Assembly (NCBI RefSeq): GCF_007280415.1
Contig: NZ_VKKU01000002.1
Location: forward strand, 1,529,501-1,593,500
DNA from: Sphingorhabdus contaminans
GTDB lineage: Bacteria; Pseudomonadota; Alphaproteobacteria; Sphingomonadales; Sphingomonadaceae
Length of the DNA stretch: 64,000 nt
Direction of reading: 5' to 3'
Made by a program: the position numbers and the translations under genes. Of the stretch, positions 54,242 to 63,560 are shown piece by piece (position 1 is the first letter of the stretch; each line of letters starts with the position of its first letter). Under the pieces are notes generated by a model that worked only from the letters and a program-made list of their open reading frames with translations, was not told the DNA's origin and made no database searches.

Positions 54242-54258
54242 GTCGGAGAATGCGAAAA

Positions 54259-54630
54259 ATGACCCTTGAACGTATTAGCGATGCAGAACTGACGGTAATG
54301 GAAATCCTGTGGGAACAGGCGCCGTTGACCGCGACCGAAGTCGCGGAACGGATTCCGGCGGATCGGGACTGGTCCCTGCCGACCGTCAAGACGCTGCTGT
54401 CCCGCTTGCTGGCCAAGGCCGCGGTCGAACACCGCGCCGATGGCCGCCGTTTCCTCTATTCGCCGCTCGTGGAGCGGGAGGATTATGTGACCCATGAATC
54501 CAAGCGGCTGGTCGACCGGTTGTTCGGCGGCAAGTTCATGCCGCTGGTCGCGCATCTCGCCGAGCAGGAAAAGCTGAGCGATGCGGACATTTCCGAGATT
54601 GAGAGATTGCTGAGGGAGATGAAGTCATGA
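54259..54630 (+). CDS. BlaI/MecI/CopY family transcriptional repressor
   Basis: This 123-residue repressor has the BlaI winged helix: ISDAELTVMEILWEQAPLTA, then LPTVKTLLSRLLAKAAVEH, and a C-terminal dimerisation helix pair. Partner M56 proteases cleave or release such repressors on a cell-envelope signal. ATG 54259 has GGAG about 10 bp upstream; ATG 54250 is a close alternative. Its stop overlaps the M56 gene start by 4 bp. Two operator-like boxes lie directly upstream. Confidence 0.9.
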   Translation: MTLERISDAELTVMEILWEQAPLTATEVAERIPADRDWSLPTVKTLLSRLLAKAAVEHRADGRRFLYSPLVEREDYVTHESKRLVDRLFGGKFMPLVAHLAEQEKLSDADISEIERLLREMKS

Positions 54631-56261
54631 GCGTTGAATTCAGTCAGGCATGGCTGGTCGACAGCTTGTTGGTTACAACATTGCTGATGGCCGCAATTTT
54701 ATGTGTCCGCAAACCGGTCGCCAAGCTGTTTGGCCCCGGCGTTGCCTACGCCCTCTGGCTCGTCCCCGCCGCCCGCCTCCTGATGCCCAGCCTCGAAGGC
54801 GATTCGGTGCCTTTGGCGGAAAACAGCCAAAATATCAGCGAAGCCGTCCGGCAGTCGGTCCTGGCCTCAGTACCGTCGGAAGCTTCAGCCGGGTTAACAA
54901 ACTCGGCAAGCAGTGTCGTTGCAACGGTTGATTTCATGGCGCTGGGCATTACATTCTGGTTGGGCGGAGCGGTGCTGTTTTTCATCATCCAGATGATCCG
55001 CTACGCCTCCATGCGCGACGACCTCCTCGCCGAGGCCGAAGAAATCGCGCAGATTGACGGCGTCAAGGTGGTGGCGTCCGATGTCGTCGCCGGACCGCTC
55101 GCCTTCGGTCTGTTCAAACGCTACATCGCGGTTCCGCTGGACTTCACCAAAACCTATTCCCCCGCCGAACGCGAACTCGCCCTGGCCCACGAAATGGCGC
55201 ACCACAAATCCGGCGATCTCTTCGCCAATCTGGTCGCCTTCATCATCCTGTGCCTGCAATGGTTCAACCCCGTCGCCTGGATGAGCTGGGACGCATTCCG
55301 CTTCGATCAGGAAGCCGCCTGCGACGCCCGCGTCCTCGCCGGAAAAGGCGCAGAAGAACGGGCCATTTACGGACAGGCACTGGCACGCACCGCCTTTGAC
55401 GGCGTGCCCACATTCGCAACGGCGCTGAATTCGCCGAAAACCATAATTGAAAGACTGAGGAGGCTTACCATGAAAGACGCCAGCACCCAGCGCCGGCTGC
55501 TCGGCAAACTGGGAATTTTGACCGCTGTGGCCGTCATACTTCCCTTGACCGCAACAATTGTTCCGGCCGTCGTTGCCCAGGATCAGGCTGCTGCCGAAGA
55601 TGGAAAGGCCGAAGTGGTCAAACGGAATGTCAAGATCATCAAGATCAAAAAGGATGGCGAAACTGTCGACGTTGTCGGCCATGACGGCGACGGTGAAGTC
55701 ACCAAGGTCGAGCGCGATGGCAAAACTTTCATTTTCCGCACCGACAAAAAGCTGACCGAACAGGAAGTCGAGCAGTGGATCGAAAAGGCAGAGAAGTCAC
55801 GGATGGAAGCCGACAAGGCGCTTGCTGAAGCCGATGGTGCACGCGCCGAGGCGGATATTGCCCAAGGTGCCGCCGAGAGCGCTGCTGCCGCCGCCGAGGG
55901 GGCTCGCGCTGCCGCTGAAGTTGGCCGTCGCGAGGCAATCCGTGTCATGACCAACATGAATATCGCATCCTATATTCCCGAGATCGACATCAAGGAAATC
56001 ACCAAGAATTGCCAGGAAGGACAGCCTGTAACAACCGATGTCAGCGGATTTGACGGGCAGCACCGCTCGCGCATCCGCCTGGTAATGTGCGGTAAGGGAC
56101 AAGCCAAGATTGCCCGACTCGAAGCTATCAAGGGTTTGCGCGAAGCCCGTGGAGATATCGACAAGGATAAGGATATCCCTGAAACTGTCCGCAAAGAAGT
56201 GGTCGAAAAGCTCGAGCAGCAGATCCGCAAACTGGAAAGCCAAGCGGACAAGGCCGATTAA
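54627..56261 (+). CDS. M56 (BlaR1-like) membrane metallopeptidase without penicillin-binding sensor
   Basis: This 544-residue protein has N-terminal membrane helices (about residues 8-27, 40-55, 105-125), then cytoplasmic zinc motif HEMAH (188-192) with Glu229 in DQEAACDA. Further helices lie near 198-215 and 291-315. In place of the BlaR1 penicillin-binding domain, the exported C-terminus has a charged segment and an Ala/Glu/Lys coiled coil (about 375-440), then a small Cys-containing domain. It likely senses envelope stress and inactivates the neighbouring BlaI-like repressor. Signal unknown. Confidence 0.88.
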   Translation: MSVEFSQAWLVDSLLVTTLLMAAILCVRKPVAKLFGPGVAYALWLVPAARLLMPSLEGDSVPLAENSQNISEAVRQSVLASVPSEASAGLTNSASSVVATVDFMALGITFWLGGAVLFFIIQMIRYASMRDDLLAEAEEIAQIDGVKVVASDVVAGPLAFGLFKRYIAVPLDFTKTYSPAERELALAHEMAHHKSGDLFANLVAFIILCLQWFNPVAWMSWDAFRFDQEAACDARVLAGKGAEERAIYGQALARTAFDGVPTFATALNSPKTIIERLRRLTMKDASTQRRLLGKLGILTAVAVILPLTATIVPAVVAQDQAAAEDGKAEVVKRNVKIIKIKKDGETVDVVGHDGDGEVTKVERDGKTFIFRTDKKLTEQEVEQWIEKAEKSRMEADKALAEADGARAEADIAQGAAESAAAAAEGARAAAEVGRREAIRVMTNMNIASYIPEIDIKEITKNCQEGQPVTTDVSGFDGQHRSRIRLVMCGKGQAKIARLEAIKGLREARGDIDKDKDIPETVRKEVVEKLEQQIRKLESQADKAD

Positions 56262-56369
56262 CAGGGTGAACTGAACCGAACATAAGCTCCCCTTTTCAAT
56301 TTGTTCGGCCGGGGCGGTTTTCTTGAACCGCCCCCTTTTCTTTTTACCCCAATGCGCCATATCGGTTTC

Positions 56370-57293
56370 ATGAGTTGGCCCGACAGCATTCGCGCAGGCG
56401 AAACCGAACAGCATGAACCGCTGGTCCGCCGCGTTCTTGCTCCCAATCCTTCACCTTACACATATACGGGCACGCAAACATGGCTGGTCGGCGCGGGCGA
56501 AGATGTTGCGATAATTGACCCCGGACCAACCGGAAGCGGCCAAAGCGTTGGTGATCCGGCGGATATTAACGGCGAGGGGCATGTTGATGCAATTTTGCGC
56601 GCTATCGACGGAAAGCGGGTCGCCGCAATCCTGTGTACTCACACGCATCGCGACCATTCTCCGGCTGCCGCACCCTTGAAGCTGGCAACCGGTGCGCCGA
56701 TTATCGGTTGTGCGCCTCTGGTCCTGAAGGACGATGGTCCGCGGGCGGACAGCGCTTTTGATCCCGACTATGCCCCTGACCGGATATTGTCAGATGGTGA
56801 AAACATTTACGGTGATGGCTGGACGCTGGAAGCCGTAGCTACGCCCGGGCATACATCCAACCACATCTGTTACGCGCTTGTCGAAAGCGGGGCCCTGTTC
56901 ACTGGGGATCACGTAATGAAATGGTCAACAAGTGTAGTTAGTCCACCGGATGGCGATATGAGCGCCTATATGGCGAGCTTGCAAAAGCTGTATGATCGTG
57001 AGGATCGCATCTACTATCCGGCCCATGGCCCGGCGGTCGATAATCCCCGTCAATTGGTCCGTGGGATGATCGGGCATCGGCGGCAGAGAGAGAGGCAGAT
57101 ATTGAACCTCTTGGAAAGCGGCGAGGGGCACATCCCCGCCATGGTAGCTGCGATGTACAAGGGACTGGATCCCCGTTTGACAGGCGCCGCAGGACGTTCT
57201 GTACTGGCACATCTCGTTGATCTTCAAAATCGCGGTGAGGCAACGCTTTCCGGGGATCGTTGGCTAAAAGCCGAGAGCGCAGCAACTGCTTGA
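56370..57293 (+). CDS. MBL fold metallo-hydrolase (LACTB2-like)
   Basis: This 307-residue metallo-beta-lactamase-fold hydrolase has the zinc motif THTHRDHS, then TPGHTSNHICY and TGDHVMKWST. A C-terminal winged-helix part (HRRQRERQILNLLESG) is typical of LACTB2/MBLAC-like proteins with nuclease or thioesterase-type roles. ATG 56370 is preferred because family proteins start close to ETEQHEPLVRRVLAPNP; ATG 56352 is possible. It follows the M56 gene by about 110 bp and may be a separate unit. Substrate unknown. Confidence 0.85.
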   Translation: MSWPDSIRAGETEQHEPLVRRVLAPNPSPYTYTGTQTWLVGAGEDVAIIDPGPTGSGQSVGDPADINGEGHVDAILRAIDGKRVAAILCTHTHRDHSPAAAPLKLATGAPIIGCAPLVLKDDGPRADSAFDPDYAPDRILSDGENIYGDGWTLEAVATPGHTSNHICYALVESGALFTGDHVMKWSTSVVSPPDGDMSAYMASLQKLYDREDRIYYPAHGPAVDNPRQLVRGMIGHRRQRERQILNLLESGEGHIPAMVAAMYKGLDPRLTGAAGRSVLAHLVDLQNRGEATLSGDRWLKAESAATA

Positions 57294-57354
57294 GCTTTCA
57301 GCGAACGACTGTTACTCCTTCATGCGGGTCAGCTTACCATATAGGGAGGGATAT

Positions 57355-58131
57355 ATGGCGACATTAGCGCCCGCAGCCCCGGCTGCATCTTCGGATGACC
57401 GTTTTTTCATGCGCATGGCAATCGTCATCGCTCTTACAATCATAGCCGGTTTTACCATCCAGTTTGCCATGGGACGCTCCACGCTAGCAGCGCGACCTCT
57501 CGTCCATCTGCACGGCCTTGCCTTCATGGGCTGGGTCGTATTGTTTGTGACACAAGTTAGGCTCGCGACAAGCGGACCCTTATCGCTGCACAGGCGATTG
57601 GGATGGGTTGCGGCGGGCTGGGCGGTTTTGCTCGTTGTTATGGGTTTCGCCATTACGATAGACGTGGCGCGGTTAGGAAAAACACCCTTCTTCTTTCTCC
57701 CGCAGTATTTCCTGATCGCTAATCCTCTTACGGTATTGTGCTTTGCCCTCTTGACTGCCTCGGCAATCCGTCGCCGCCGGGACCCCGATTGGCATAAGCG
57801 GCTCCATATTTGTGCGACTATTGCGATTATTGGTCCAGGTCTTGGTCGGATATTACCCATGCCATTGATGGGACCTTATGCCTTCGATATTGTTGTGGCT
57901 GTGTCTCTACTTTTCCCGTTCCTCGGTATGATCCGTGACCTGAGGAATGGTGGACGAATTCATCCTGCCTGGTGGCGTGGTGTAATCGCCATCGCACTGA
58001 TTGTCCCGCTCGCTCATGTTATCGCCAACTCTCCGGTCGGTGACTTTCTCTATGCCGCCATAACGACCGGTCATCCCGGTGCAGCCATGCCACCATGGGA
58101 ATTCGGTCCACCGCCGCCAATGCCAAGCTGA
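57355..58131 (+). CDS. Hypothetical multi-pass membrane protein
   Basis: This 258-residue inner-membrane protein has about six to seven hydrophobic segments, including MAIVIALTIIAGFTIQF, LHGLAFMGWVVLFVTQ and HRRLGWVAAGWAVLLVVMG. Its LHRRLGW and HKRLHICATIAI segments recall haem-handling or DUF2306-like membrane proteins, but I do not recognise it firmly. AGGGAGGG gives a strong ribosome binding site for ATG 57355. The DUF4230 gene starts 46 bp after its stop. Confidence 0.7.
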   Translation: MATLAPAAPAASSDDRFFMRMAIVIALTIIAGFTIQFAMGRSTLAARPLVHLHGLAFMGWVVLFVTQVRLATSGPLSLHRRLGWVAAGWAVLLVVMGFAITIDVARLGKTPFFFLPQYFLIANPLTVLCFALLTASAIRRRRDPDWHKRLHICATIAIIGPGLGRILPMPLMGPYAFDIVVAVSLLFPFLGMIRDLRNGGRIHPAWWRGVIAIALIVPLAHVIANSPVGDFLYAAITTGHPGAAMPPWEFGPPPPMPS

Positions 58132-58177
58132 CGGAGATGGCATTGGCGAAAGCGCCATCAGTCCTTATGTCAAGGCG

Positions 58178-58867
58178 ATGAACGAATTCTCCTTGCCTAA
58201 ATGGCCGATGCGTTTGGGCGTATGGCTTATACCCGCTTTGCTTTTGCTGGGTATTTGGTGGGCGCTAGATGGTTTTCGGACTTGGCGTGACGGACCTTCG
58301 CCCGAAACAATTGCAAGCGCCAGCCTCACGGGCATTCGTGAGCAGAACCGGTTGTCAGCATTTGCTGCAAATTACGCGGCTGTCGTTACCAGCGAACAGC
58401 AGCGTTTCGGTTTGTCGGCGAAGAAGACGCTGATCATGCAGGGTCTGGTCAGATACGAAGTAGATTTAAGCAAATTGAAAGATGAAGATGTCCGCTGGGA
58501 CGCATCGACTGGCATCTTGCGGGTAAAGATTCCTCCTATCGAGACCGCGCCGCCGCAAATCGATCTTAAATCGATCCAGGAATATGGAGAGAATGGGATT
58601 TTACGCACATTCACTGATGTTGATGATGTTCTGGACGAAGCAAATCGCGATAAGGGCGTGGCTGAACTCATACGGCAGGCGAACGGCCCGGTTCCCATGC
58701 GACTTGCACGCGACGCCTTCAAAAGGGCTGTTACGAACAACTTTCAGTTTCCGTTGCGGGCAGCAGGTCTCGATGCCAAAGTTCAAGTCTATTTTGCCGA
58801 TGAACTAGGAGGAAATGTCACGACCAGATGGGATGAATCCACTCCTTTGAGCGAGATTGTGAAATAA
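58178..58867 (+). CDS. DUF4230 domain-containing membrane-anchored protein
   Basis: This 229-residue protein has a short cytoplasmic start, one membrane helix (about residues 12-32) and an exported DUF4230 domain. The domain pattern is KTLIMQGLVRYEVDLSKL, VRWDASTGILRVKIPPIE and a later FKRAVTNNFQFPLRAAGLDA. The domain occurs widely in bacteria with no established function. ATG 58178 follows CAAGGCG. It is probably co-transcribed with the preceding membrane protein. Confidence 0.8.
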   Translation: MNEFSLPKWPMRLGVWLIPALLLLGIWWALDGFRTWRDGPSPETIASASLTGIREQNRLSAFAANYAAVVTSEQQRFGLSAKKTLIMQGLVRYEVDLSKLKDEDVRWDASTGILRVKIPPIETAPPQIDLKSIQEYGENGILRTFTDVDDVLDEANRDKGVAELIRQANGPVPMRLARDAFKRAVTNNFQFPLRAAGLDAKVQVYFADELGGNVTTRWDESTPLSEIVK

Positions 58868-58945
58868 AATCCGGTTGCAGGCGAAGACAAGCCATCTTCA
58901 ATGCGCTAATGCGTGGCGAATTGCCGAAATTAATGGAAATTGAAA

Positions 58946-59935
58946 ATGAACGCTCCATCCCGTGAAAGCCTGAAGGGCGTTGATCTCCTCAGCGAAATCA
59001 ACCGGCTGAAAAAAGAACGTAATGCGGTCATACTAGCGCACTATTATCAAAAGCCGGAAATTCAGGATCTTGCAGATTTTGTCGGGGATAGCCTTGAGCT
59101 CAGCAAACGCGCCGCTGAAACCGATGCGGATGTCATTGCCTTTTGCGGCGTAAAATTCATGGCCGAAACTGCAAAGATATTGAGCCCGCAAAAAACGGTC
59201 ATTTTACCGGACTTAGCGGCTGGATGTTCGTTGGAAGATGCCTGTCCGCCAGGTAAGTTTAAGGCGTTCCGCGATGCGCATCCCGATCATATTGCTCTGA
59301 CTTACATTAACTGTTCTGCCGAAGTGAAAGCATTGTCCGATATCATCGTGACGAGCAGCAGCGCCGAGACAATCCTCGCCCAGATACCCTTGGATCAGAA
59401 AATCATCTTTGGGCCTGACCGCCATTTGGGGGGATATTTGTCCCGCAAGTTCAACCGGGATATGCTATTGTGGCCAGGTGTCTGCATCGTCCATGAAGCA
59501 TTTAGCGAGACTGAGTTGCTGAAACTGAAGGCGCAATATCCCGGCGTACCCGTGGCGGCGCATCCGGAATGCCCGCCCCATATAATCGATCATGCCGATT
59601 ATGTGGGATCCACCAGTGGTATATTGCAATTCGCTAGAACCCTGACCGGCGATACGCTGATTGTCGCGACAGAACCGCATATCATACACCAGATGGAAAA
59701 GTCGGAGCCGTCGAAGAAGTTCATCGGCGCGCCGGGCGCAGACGGGAACTGCGCGTGTAACATATGTCCCTATATGGCGTTGAATACGATGGAAAAGCTT
59801 TATCTGGCGTTGCGCGATTTGCAGCCCCAGATCACGCTAGATGAAGAAATAAGGCTTGCAGCAAAACGCAGTTTAGACCGGATGCTGGAGATGGCCAGCG
59901 GCACTATCGGAAAGGGCGATTTGGGAAGAGCTTAG
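58946..59935 (+). CDS. nadA: Quinolinate synthase
   Basis: This 329-residue [4Fe-4S] enzyme condenses iminoaspartate and dihydroxyacetone phosphate to quinolinate in NAD synthesis. It has AHYYQKPEIQDLADFVGDSLEL, CGVKFMAETAKIL, PDLAAGCSLEDACP, then HPECPP and CACNICPYMALN with the cluster Cys residues. ATG 58946 is preferred to the TTG two codons earlier. nadC follows 58 bp later. nadB is not in the window. Confidence 0.95.
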   Translation: MNAPSRESLKGVDLLSEINRLKKERNAVILAHYYQKPEIQDLADFVGDSLELSKRAAETDADVIAFCGVKFMAETAKILSPQKTVILPDLAAGCSLEDACPPGKFKAFRDAHPDHIALTYINCSAEVKALSDIIVTSSSAETILAQIPLDQKIIFGPDRHLGGYLSRKFNRDMLLWPGVCIVHEAFSETELLKLKAQYPGVPVAAHPECPPHIIDHADYVGSTSGILQFARTLTGDTLIVATEPHIIHQMEKSEPSKKFIGAPGADGNCACNICPYMALNTMEKLYLALRDLQPQITLDEEIRLAAKRSLDRMLEMASGTIGKGDLGRA

Positions 59936-59993
59936 CGACTTCCCGCTCCATCCCTAGTTTTCTATCCCATTGAGCTCTTGGATTGGCTTAGAC

Positions 59994-60842
59994 ATGAAAT
60001 TCGCGTTGAAAGACTTTCATTTGCGGTCCTTTGTTGCGGCGACGCTTTCCGAAGATTTGGGACCGACCGGTCGCGACATCACATCTGAAAGTGTTATCCC
60101 ATCGGACGTCCATTTTGCGGGCGTAATGGATAGCCGAGATCCCATAGTGGTTGCAGGACTGCCGATCGCAGCGGCATTTTTCAAATATCTCGATTCCAAT
60201 ATGAAAATCGACATTTTGGCGGCAGAGGGTCAGTATGTAGCCGCCGGCACCGACCTGATGTGGCTAAAAGGACGTGCGCGCGCCATGCTAACTGCAGAAC
60301 GTTCGGCATTGAACACTGTCCAGCATCTTTCAGGAATTGCCACTATGACGCGCAAATATGTGGAAGCGATTGCGGGCACAGGTTGCACCTTACTCGACAC
60401 CCGCAAAACGATCCCGGGGCTTCGCATATTGGAGAAATATGCGACGAGAATGGGAGGTGCCACCAACCACAGGATGGGCCTGTGGGATGCCGCGATGATC
60501 AAGGATAACCATGTCGCCGTAGCCGGTAGTGTTGAAGAAGCCGTGCGGCGAGCCAAAGACGCGGGCGTAGCTCGTATAATTCTCGAAGTTGATCGGATTG
60601 CACAGATCGAACCAGGCTTGGCAGCAGGTGCCAACCATTTGCTACTCGACAATATGGATGTTGAGGAATTGAGGGCTGCAGTTGCTCTCGTCGCTGGTCG
60701 TGTGCCGACCGAAGCGTCGGGAGGTGTCACTCTGGAAACGATCCGGGCCAAGGCTGAGACTGGTGTTACCTACATTTCCGTAGGACGACTGACCCAAAGT
60801 GCCCCGGCTGCGGATATCGGACTGGATTTCGCGCAAGCTTGA
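59994..60842 (+). CDS. nadC: Nicotinate-nucleotide pyrophosphorylase (carboxylating)
   Basis: This 282-residue type II phosphoribosyltransferase converts quinolinate and PRPP to nicotinate mononucleotide. Motifs are EDLGPTGRDITSE, AERSALNTVQHLSGIAT (in part), DTRKTIPGLR, EKYATRMGG, NHRMGLWDAAMIKDNH, then LLLDNM and ASGGVTLETIRA. It directly follows nadA. ATG 59994 begins the family N-terminus. The RNase T2 gene starts 3 bp after its stop. Confidence 0.95.
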   Translation: MKFALKDFHLRSFVAATLSEDLGPTGRDITSESVIPSDVHFAGVMDSRDPIVVAGLPIAAAFFKYLDSNMKIDILAAEGQYVAAGTDLMWLKGRARAMLTAERSALNTVQHLSGIATMTRKYVEAIAGTGCTLLDTRKTIPGLRILEKYATRMGGATNHRMGLWDAAMIKDNHVAVAGSVEEAVRRAKDAGVARIILEVDRIAQIEPGLAAGANHLLLDNMDVEELRAAVALVAGRVPTEASGGVTLETIRAKAETGVTYISVGRLTQSAPAADIGLDFAQA

Positions 60843-60845
60843 GGA

Positions 60846-61586
60846 ATGGCGCCGCGGCTTTTCTTGGTGTTGTTATGGGCTTGGTTCTCGTTTGCGCCTG
60901 TGCATGCCCAAGCTTGGCAATGCCGCACACCCGCCTATGTTCCACGTCCGGCATTGGAATTGCCGACATCGGGGGAAATACGCCGTTCACCAGTGAAAGG
61001 CTATACATTGGCGTTGAGTTGGAGCCCTGAACAATGTCGGGGGCGCAAGCACGATCCTTTCATGCGCTACCAATGCTCCGGTGAAATTGGTGAATTCGGC
61101 TTTGTTTTGCACGGTCTGTGGCCCGAAACAAACGGTCCACGCTATCCACAATATTGCAGAACGGTCGGTGTGCTAACGCGCGAAGTAGTAAGGAGCAACA
61201 TGTGTGTCACGCCTACGCCGCAACTGCAGCAACATGAATGGGCTAAGCATGGGACATGTATGGCAAAAACACCCGAAGCTTATTTCGGTGCCGCTCGGCT
61301 ATTGTTTCATGCTATCCAGTTTCCCGACATGGTTCGGCTTTCACGCCAATCGGAGCGCGGCACGCCGTTGGCGGCCGCAACAATTGCAGAAGCGTTTGCG
61401 GAGCTGAATGAAGGGCTGCCTGTCGACGCAATGCGCGTCAAGGCCAACAAAAATGGTTGGCTGGAAGAGGTGAGAATATGTCTGGGTTTAGACTTTAAGC
61501 CCCGAAAATGCCCGAGACGGGCGAAAGACACAGCAAATAGTGCGACGGTAAAGGTTTGGCGCGGTACAGTTAAAGCAGCAAGATAG
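60846..61586 (+). CDS. Ribonuclease T2 family protein
   Basis: This 246-residue exported endoribonuclease has a signal peptide (LFLVLLWAWFSFAPVHA) and both catalytic blocks: CAS1 FVLHGLWPE and CAS2 HEWAKHGTC with the two active-site His, Glu and Lys. Several Cys could form disulfides in the periplasm. RNase T2 degrades RNA to 3'-nucleotides. It starts 3 bp after nadC, so it shares the NAD operon; salvage of RNA-derived nucleotides or phosphate is a possible link. The last third is basic. Confidence 0.9.
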   Translation: MAPRLFLVLLWAWFSFAPVHAQAWQCRTPAYVPRPALELPTSGEIRRSPVKGYTLALSWSPEQCRGRKHDPFMRYQCSGEIGEFGFVLHGLWPETNGPRYPQYCRTVGVLTREVVRSNMCVTPTPQLQQHEWAKHGTCMAKTPEAYFGAARLLFHAIQFPDMVRLSRQSERGTPLAAATIAEAFAELNEGLPVDAMRVKANKNGWLEEVRICLGLDFKPRKCPRRAKDTANSATVKVWRGTVKAAR

Positions 61587-61629
61587 GGGTCGACCGAAGG
61601 TTTCTGTCGGCACATTGTTGTCGGAGTAA

Positions 61630-62052
61630 CTAACCCTCTATTGTTCGTGTTCCGGGGTGATGCTTGTCGAGATGCTTTTTGATGATCCGAAGGTTCTTGC
61701 TGTTAGATCGCCAAACAAAGTCGAATACATCGCCAACCAGAGGTACCGCTCCAATCGCAGTATCCAGACCAACATTAGCTGCCATACGCATAAGCTGCCA
61801 TTTGGACATTCCCAAATTGCGCGCTTCCCAGACAATATAGGCACCCATTGCGGCGGTTACGACATCACCAAGCACTGGCACCAAGCCGACCACCGTATCC
61901 AGCCCAAAAGGAATTCTGGTTCCGGGGATGTGAAATGACCGTTCAAGCACTTTTTCCATTGCTTCTACGCGTGCACGCACCGAATGGGGATCACTCCCCA
62001 TGCCTGGCAAATCTTTGGCCAATTGACTAAACTGTTCTTGCGAAAGTGGCAT
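61630..62052 (-). CDS. DUF4112 domain-containing protein
   Basis: This 140-residue protein has the DUF4112 pattern: IPFGLDTVVGLVPVLGDVV, GAYIVWEARNLGMSKW and GLDTAIGAVPLVGDVFDFVW, with duplicated GLxPVxGD/AVPLVGD turns between hydrophobic helices. Probably a small inner-membrane protein; function unknown. AAGGAGCATCAA precedes the ATG. It follows the solute-binding lipoprotein gene by 17 bp on the same strand. Confidence 0.88.
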   Translation of the reverse strand: MPLSQEQFSQLAKDLPGMGSDPHSVRARVEAMEKVLERSFHIPGTRIPFGLDTVVGLVPVLGDVVTAAMGAYIVWEARNLGMSKWQLMRMAANVGLDTAIGAVPLVGDVFDFVWRSNSKNLRIIKKHLDKHHPGTRTIEG

Positions 62053-62069
62053 TTGATGCTCCTTTCTTG

Positions 62070-63518
62070 TTATGTTGTGTCACGCCCCAGATATTGCAAC
62101 AGGTGCCAGCCGCGTCCGTTCGAGACATGCCCCAACAATCCAGGCCGCGCGACCGACCAGCGCAACGGGTTGGCAATTGGGATGAAGTTACGCATTTCCT
62201 GTAATTCGGCTTCAGCTTGCGAGAGTAATTGAGCCCGAGCCTCAATTGTGCTCGCCATACGGGCTTCGTAAACCAGCCTGTCCGCATCTTGGCTGCAGAT
62301 CACACTCACGGTGCAAGACAATTGGTCCATATACCATGCTGGACTCGATTGATCAGCCGTGCGGTCGATCAATCGTATATCATGCGGACGGTCGATAGTC
62401 ACACGTTCGACCTCAAGTCCGATTGAAGCCATATCTGCCTTGAGACGGGCAAAAAATATACGCCCACCAAAACCGCGCGGTAATGCAATCCTCAGGGCGC
62501 GCACTTGACCGTTGCTGTTTTCCCAAGATTCAATCGTTCTCTTTGCAGTTGCTCTACGCGCATCTATCTGTCCCATCGTCCAACTAGGCCGGGGAATAGA
62601 CAACCGATTTGGCAGGTTTTCCGGGACCAAAGTCAGAGCTTCACGCCACGCCATGATATCGAATGCGGTCAAAAGTTTCGGGCGATCAATAGCCATTGCT
62701 ATGGCGTCACGATTCTCACGCGAAGACAAAAACGGACCGCCTTCGACGAATAGCAAGCCAAAAAGCCCGGGCACCGGATCGAAATGAATTTCACCGGCAT
62801 TTATTTGCGCCGCCTCGAGCAATGGGAAGTCTTCAAAACGCCCGCCTTCGACCAGGTCGCTCTGCCCTTCGATGTAGCGTGCCAGTGCCAAAGACGCCGG
62901 ACTGCTTCGGATGGTGACCGTTTCCGGTTCAAGCACGGTCTTTCCTTCGTCATCAAAACTCCGAAGGCGTAATTGCATCGCGTCGCCTAGTTTTTCAGCT
63001 TGCATGGGTCCCGAACCAAAACCACGCCTTGCAAGACCGAAGTCCGGCTGCGCAAGCATCTCCAAAAGATAAGGCATTGGTGCCTTCAACCGAATTTCGA
63101 CAACTTTGCCCGTCATGGGTACAACGCGATCAATAATCGCCAATTCCGAATTGAACCGACCTTTGCGTAGTTCCTTAATTCGGCTGGTCAAAAGGCCAGC
63201 AACATCATTCGACGTCACCTCGCGACCATCGTTCCAACGAGTTTTGTTTAATCGAAAGATGTAACTCAAACCGTCATCCGTAACGATCCAACGGTTGGCG
63301 AGGCCGGGGGCTACCCGGCCCTTACTGTCAAATGTCACCAGACCCTGCGCCGTCGCCCCACGTAGATATGCGGATGCTAGCGGAAGAGGTATCGCAGAAA
63401 TGCTGAACGGGCGCGGACGATTTTCTATGATATCAACCCGAACGCGGCTGTTATCCACCCCTTCGGCACATCCTGCCAGAAGCATTAATACTGTGATGAA
63501 ACACAACAGGCGGGTCAT
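62070..63518 (-). CDS. ABC transporter solute-binding lipoprotein, family 5 (peptide/nickel type)
   Basis: This 482-residue lipoprotein has a lipobox LLAGC (Cys15) and a SBP_bac_5 fold: TFDSKGRVAPGLANRWIVTDD, FRLNKTRWNDGREVTSNDV and AIDRPKLLTAF. It ends with a RAQLLSQAEAELQE segment. Family members bind oligopeptides, dipeptides or nickel for an ABC importer, but no permease or ATPase gene is adjacent, so it may work with a remote transporter or as a stand-alone binder. ATG 63518 starts the lipoprotein signal. The DUF4112 gene is likely co-transcribed. Confidence 0.85.
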   Translation of the reverse strand: MTRLLCFITVLMLLAGCAEGVDNSRVRVDIIENRPRPFSISAIPLPLASAYLRGATAQGLVTFDSKGRVAPGLANRWIVTDDGLSYIFRLNKTRWNDGREVTSNDVAGLLTSRIKELRKGRFNSELAIIDRVVPMTGKVVEIRLKAPMPYLLEMLAQPDFGLARRGFGSGPMQAEKLGDAMQLRLRSFDDEGKTVLEPETVTIRSSPASLALARYIEGQSDLVEGGRFEDFPLLEAAQINAGEIHFDPVPGLFGLLFVEGGPFLSSRENRDAIAMAIDRPKLLTAFDIMAWREALTLVPENLPNRLSIPRPSWTMGQIDARRATAKRTIESWENSNGQVRALRIALPRGFGGRIFFARLKADMASIGLEVERVTIDRPHDIRLIDRTADQSSPAWYMDQLSCTVSVICSQDADRLVYEARMASTIEARAQLLSQAEAELQEMRNFIPIANPLRWSVARPGLLGHVSNGRGWHLLQYLGRDTT

Positions 63519-63560
63519 TGTGTCACAATAGACACAATGGCTTTTGGCACAATGCATCTG

